A stretch of DNA of 20,654 nt from Trichosphaerium sp. ATCC 40318 (Eukaryota > Discosea > Flabellinia > Trichosidae): NCBI GenBank assembly GCA_038496445.1, contig JALMLS010000410.1, positions 1 through 20,654 on the forward strand, given 5' to 3'. Within the stretch, counting starts at the first letter, position 1, and each line of letters begins with the position of its first letter. The position numbers and the translations under genes are program-made. Shown here piece after piece: positions 17,184-20,654 of this stretch. Below the pieces are notes generated by a model, which saw only the letters and a list, made by a program, of their open reading frames with translations, ran no database searches and was not told where the DNA came from.

Positions 17184-18006
17184 TGCGAAAAGTAAACTAA
17201 ATACAAACAAAGGTTTCAATGTCAAATATGGACGAATACCGCTTTGGGAATTTGACTTAAAAGCCTCCAGAAAACGAAAAGGTTATTTCAATGTTGTTGG
17301 GCTTAGTGCCGTTTATGACTGTTCTAACAATAAAGTAGTTTGACCATATATTTTTTGACTTCAACTTTATCTTGTTGTAAATCACGTGGTAGCTAGTGAA
17401 GCCTTATGTGATAAGATGTTATTTTGGTTTTTGAACAAAATACTAAGCTAGATGATTTGCTCATTTATAGAAATCTAAAAGCCTCGAACAGTGTTAAATA
17501 CCAGTTTTCACGCGTAGAAAATAACGCCTGGCATAAAAGAAGATAAAATGATGCATTTGTTGCGTTCTTTTTATTTGTTTTTATGAAAACTATCCTAGTC
17601 AATAGAAACGAGCGTGCAAGTTGTTTTGTTGCACGAAAAGGCTGTGTGGGATAACAACACAGCAGTGATTTTGGTGTCGTCTTTACAAGCCTCCTATTGT
17701 TTATAAGGGATACGTAGAAGACTGTTTAGCCTATGCCAAATCGAGTTGATTATTGTTGGCGTTGACTAACGTTGCTTTTTAACAAAAAAAGTAACGGATA
17801 TCCCTACAGCACTGTCACATTCATTACTTGGCTGGAAGACTATTTTATTGTTTTGTTTACACTGGTACAACAATAACCAAATTAAATTTGAAAACTATGA
17901 GCTTATATCGCCATGTAGGTGTATTAACATATCATTACGGCGATAGAGGGGCATTTGTATTGAAATACTAATTCGGAAACTTCCAAACTCTGTTCTAATC
18001 ATCCAT
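17184..18006. promoter_or_regulatory. Divergent promoter region between two secreted-protein genes
   Basis: About 820 bp with a single CACGTG at 17383-17388 (ATCACGTGGT). The plus-strand frame at 17137-17343 overlaps the signal-peptide exon antisense and is rejected. Otherwise I see no gene, RNA or repeat. Confidence 0.4.
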
Positions 18007-20632
18007 ATGTATCACCAACGCGTTCTAATAGCATTACTCCTGCTATGTCTTTCATTTCCACAAATACAGTCCACAATACATTATATGCTTCCTAACGCGA
18101 CTGGTGATGGTACAGGCAAAACACTGTCAACGTACGTTGTGTTTACTTGTTTTTCGGCTTTAGTCGCTTATTTTGCCAAAAGAGCTTCACCGACACTCAA
18201 ACTGCTTTCGACGAGAGTAGAGCCTGGTGATATTATTTATGTTCAGGGCGGATTGTACCAGGTTAACTTTACAACAGACCTTCTGCAGGGATTCAGAGGG
18301 AACGAAACGCATCAAATAACTATCACTAATTATCAAGGTAAAGTATTGTTAGCCTTTAGCAACTCCAAGAACGTTTTTTTCTCGGACACAATCAGAAAAA
18401 AAAAAAGAAAAAGTTTTTGCGCACGTGTATTCTCAAGGCGTTCCTATCTATATACCACAACGATTACCCCGGTTACCATAGTGTGTATGGGTCATACGGT
18501 ACCACTGGTATATCTCAAACGTGTTCTAGGCTTCAAGAATTGAGAAAAGAGTCGTGGTGTTGCAAAAACTTTTTTTTTGAAAAATTCAAACTTTAGCTTA
18601 TTTTTTTTTGCAGATGAAGACCCGGTATTTGAAATGCGTTCAAATGGAAGTATAAATTTAGGCAATGTCAGCTGGGGTGAGCTTTCTGCTCGTGCAGCTC
18701 TATCATTCCATACTCTAGTACACGTTCATATGTCAAACCTTCATGTCAACTACTCAGAATGTACGTACAAGGGCACAGCCTCCTGTGCTTGTGAAGTTTT
18801 CTTTCGAATAATTTTTTGTTTTTAGCACGTTGCTTGGGTTGTGATCATTGCGAACATGTATCTTTTACTAATATGACTCTATCTGGATGCGGAAGACATG
18901 GTGTTGTTATTGCTTCTGGTAGCCATGATATAACTTTGGAGAATATCACTATTGTTGGTGGTTCTCTTAAACGTGAGTACTTCTTTAGGTTTTTTTCACT
19001 CAAAAGTTTTTACGATATTTCTTGTTTCCTGTCTTGATTTCATTGTTGTAATACTTATGCTTACTATAGATTACAATCTCACATTTAATCTACCAATAGG
19101 TTCGTATTTTTTAGAACAAGTCGTTGATTGATTCAATCAAAAAAGATAAAATAACATTCTTTTTTAGGCATATCGTTATACGACAATATTTCACGTATAA
19201 CAGTCAATAACGCTCATATAACAAAATGTATGTCACCTATAGCTTTTTATAAGGGAGTATCAAATGTTGTACGTATACATACCATCAAAATAGAGAACTA
19301 AAATCACTAAATGAAAAAAAAACTAACTGCCAGATCTCGACATTCTCTTTTATTAAATACTTTTTTTGTTATTACTTCAGTACATCACCTTATTGTTGGG
19401 TAACCGCCCAGGCTATCCTGTCCGTTTTGAAGCCAAAAAACCAAAAAAACTAAAAATAGTTACTCATTTATAAATAGCACGTGTCAAATATGTTCTATAA
19501 AGCAAATAGCTTGGATGAATGGTTTGGTATGATTTTTGACTCTAATGACCCTTTCGCTGAAGTATTTACGAACATAACTATCACAAGGTACATACACATT
19601 GTGACCACCATTTTTGTCATTTTTCCTTTGTCGCTTTTTCTTCTTTTTCACGTGTCTTCTTCTCTTTACTTTGAACTTTCCTCACCTTGTTTTCTTATTG
19701 CACACATAGGTCTCATTTAATATTTTTTCCGTCTTCTTCAGTGAAGTTTATACAAATACCCAACCCCATAATACTACTCAGAAATATAACACTTTCAAAT
19801 TCTATGATTGTTGATGCTCCTCTCTTCACAGGACAATCTTCTGTGCTAGAGAGTCTTCAATATGGATTTGATGTTATTTTCAATGTATTTAAGGTAAAAT
19901 CAGAGTATACTCCATTGGATGAATCATGCTGTGTGTTCAAAAACAACATATTTGTTGGGTACGGTTCAAATCATCGTTTTAGGCTCTTTTTTTTTGACTG
20001 AAATTTTGTTGACCCCATGTGACTTGTATTAACTTCATATCATAGTCCTGTAAACTTTTCAAGTATAAGCGTAATACCTGAAACATATTCTCATAATAAC
20101 TTCCATTCTACTTCATTTAATAATGAAGGAAACAGAACTGAAATTCCTGGTGAGAACACTTTTTATGATTCAAGGTTTGTTGGTACAATTGGAAGAGATT
20201 TTCCTCTAACAAACGCTGTACTATATCCTTCATCTCCAATACTTCAAAAAGGAACACCTCTAGATAATGAATTACTCGACTACGACATGATTCAGCGTGG
20301 TAATCCTCCTTCAATTGGTAAGCAAACAAGTTTTGTAATTTCTGATTGTTGAAGGCATGTTCGAGACACCGTCTGAATTTACAGCACCGTCAACCACTGA
20401 ATCTCCAACAACTGAATCTCCAACCACTGAATCGCCAACACCTATTGCATGTATTGGCGAAGGTGTTATAGGTTCGGAGTGCCTTAATGGCACATGGACT
20501 GTTGATGGAAACTTTGATAAGAATATAGGCTCTACCACACCTGAGATAGATTTTGACTTGCAAGATAATTTATTCACTGTTACAGGTACACAAAAAGACA
20601 TCATCCTAGGCTTCATAGAAAATACATCTTGA
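18007..20632 (+). CDS. Secreted parallel-beta-helix (pectin-lyase-like) surface protein
   Basis: Signal peptide MYHQRVLIALLLLCLSFPQI, then a right-handed beta-helix: GDGTG near the start, VEPGDIIYVQGGLYQ, ITITNYQG, VSFTNMTLSGCGRHGVVI and DITLENITIVGG are typical coils. Exons: 18007-18131, 18183-18342, 18438-18507, 18614-18760, 18826-18972, 19070-19099, 19168-19268, 19381 to about 19419, 19478-19587, 19710-19958, 20046-20317, 20355 onward. The joins agree in phase; the one at 19419/19478 uses a weak GTCCGT donor and is uncertain. After the helix comes a Ser/Thr/Pro linker with four copies of TTESPT-like units (20395-20440) and a beta-rich segment (CIGEGVIGSECLNGTWTVDG). The frame stops at 20632, but a GTACAC donor at 20586 suggests the gene continues past the window. 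Likely glycan-binding, adhesive or polysaccharide-acting; catalytic residues cannot be judged. Confidence 0.75.
20395..20442 (+). repeat. Short tandem repeat in the Pro/Thr linker
   Basis: A 15-bp unit, ACTGAATCTCCAACA with small changes, repeats about three times and encodes TESPT. This is a stalk-like, probably O-glycosylated linker. Confidence 0.7.
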
Positions 20633-20654
20633 AACTTTTTCAAAACACAAAAAC

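Noticed and set aside
17137-17343. 68-codon plus-strand frame
   Set aside because: It lies antisense to the exon encoding a convincing signal peptide and has no splice partners.
1-20654. tRNA, rRNA, CRISPR arrays, bacterial operons or riboswitches
   Set aside because: No cloverleaf-like or conserved rRNA segments and no regularly spaced repeats with spacers were seen; the gene structure is eukaryotic throughout.

Overview
The window is nuclear DNA of an AT-rich, gene-dense and very intron-rich eukaryote, most likely a unicellular one. No prokaryotic signals were seen. Genes are cut into short exons by introns of mostly 35-180 nt, and a majority of donors read GTAC rather than GTAAGT. Small intron size, tight gene spacing, F-box and Ras-like genes and large secreted beta-rich proteins suggest a protist, but I cannot name the lineage. 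Almost every gene here had to be assembled by hand from several exons; exon joins were chosen so that donor, acceptor and reading phase all agree.

Layout. (1) 1-2954, minus strand: a signal-peptide-bearing multipass membrane protein of at least 744 residues in 13 exons, running off the left edge. (2) 2955-3668: a head-to-head promoter region. (3) 3669-6460, plus: a complete nine-exon NADPH oxidase (NOX) catalytic subunit, about 597 residues. (4) 6831-12152, plus: a seven-exon F-box gene whose third intron holds a 3852-bp Mutator-like (MULE) DNA transposon at 7288-11139. The transposon has about 65-bp terminal inverted repeats, a perfect 9-bp target-site duplication and an apparently intact ten-exon transposase (730 residues; DDE residues, CxxH, SWIM zinc finger). 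(5) 12413-13216, plus: an F-box/leucine-rich-repeat gene with near-identical 63-bp repeats, ended early by an apparent one-base insertion. (6) 13714-14918, plus: an F-box exon that joins in frame to a divergent Ras-like GTPase, possibly an F-box-GTPase fusion. (7) 14919-16002: mostly non-coding, with a large imperfect inverted repeat (about 130-bp arms at 15336-15462 and 15854-15994). (8) 16003-17183, minus: a secreted 276-residue protein with a Pro/Thr-rich tail, whose stop lies next to the inverted repeat. (9) 17184-18006: a second divergent promoter region. (10) 18007 to the right part of the window, plus: a secreted parallel-beta-helix (pectin-lyase-like) surface protein with a Pro/Thr/Ser linker and a C-terminal beta-rich domain.

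No single pathway joins these genes. The themes are cell surface and redox (membrane protein, NOX, two secreted proteins) on the flanks, and in the middle a tandem set of three F-box genes, likely substrate adaptors for SCF-type ubiquitin ligases, that look evolutionarily labile: one carries a transposon, one has decaying repeats, one is joined to a GTPase. The palindrome CACGTG is strikingly frequent across the window (about 21 copies by eye).
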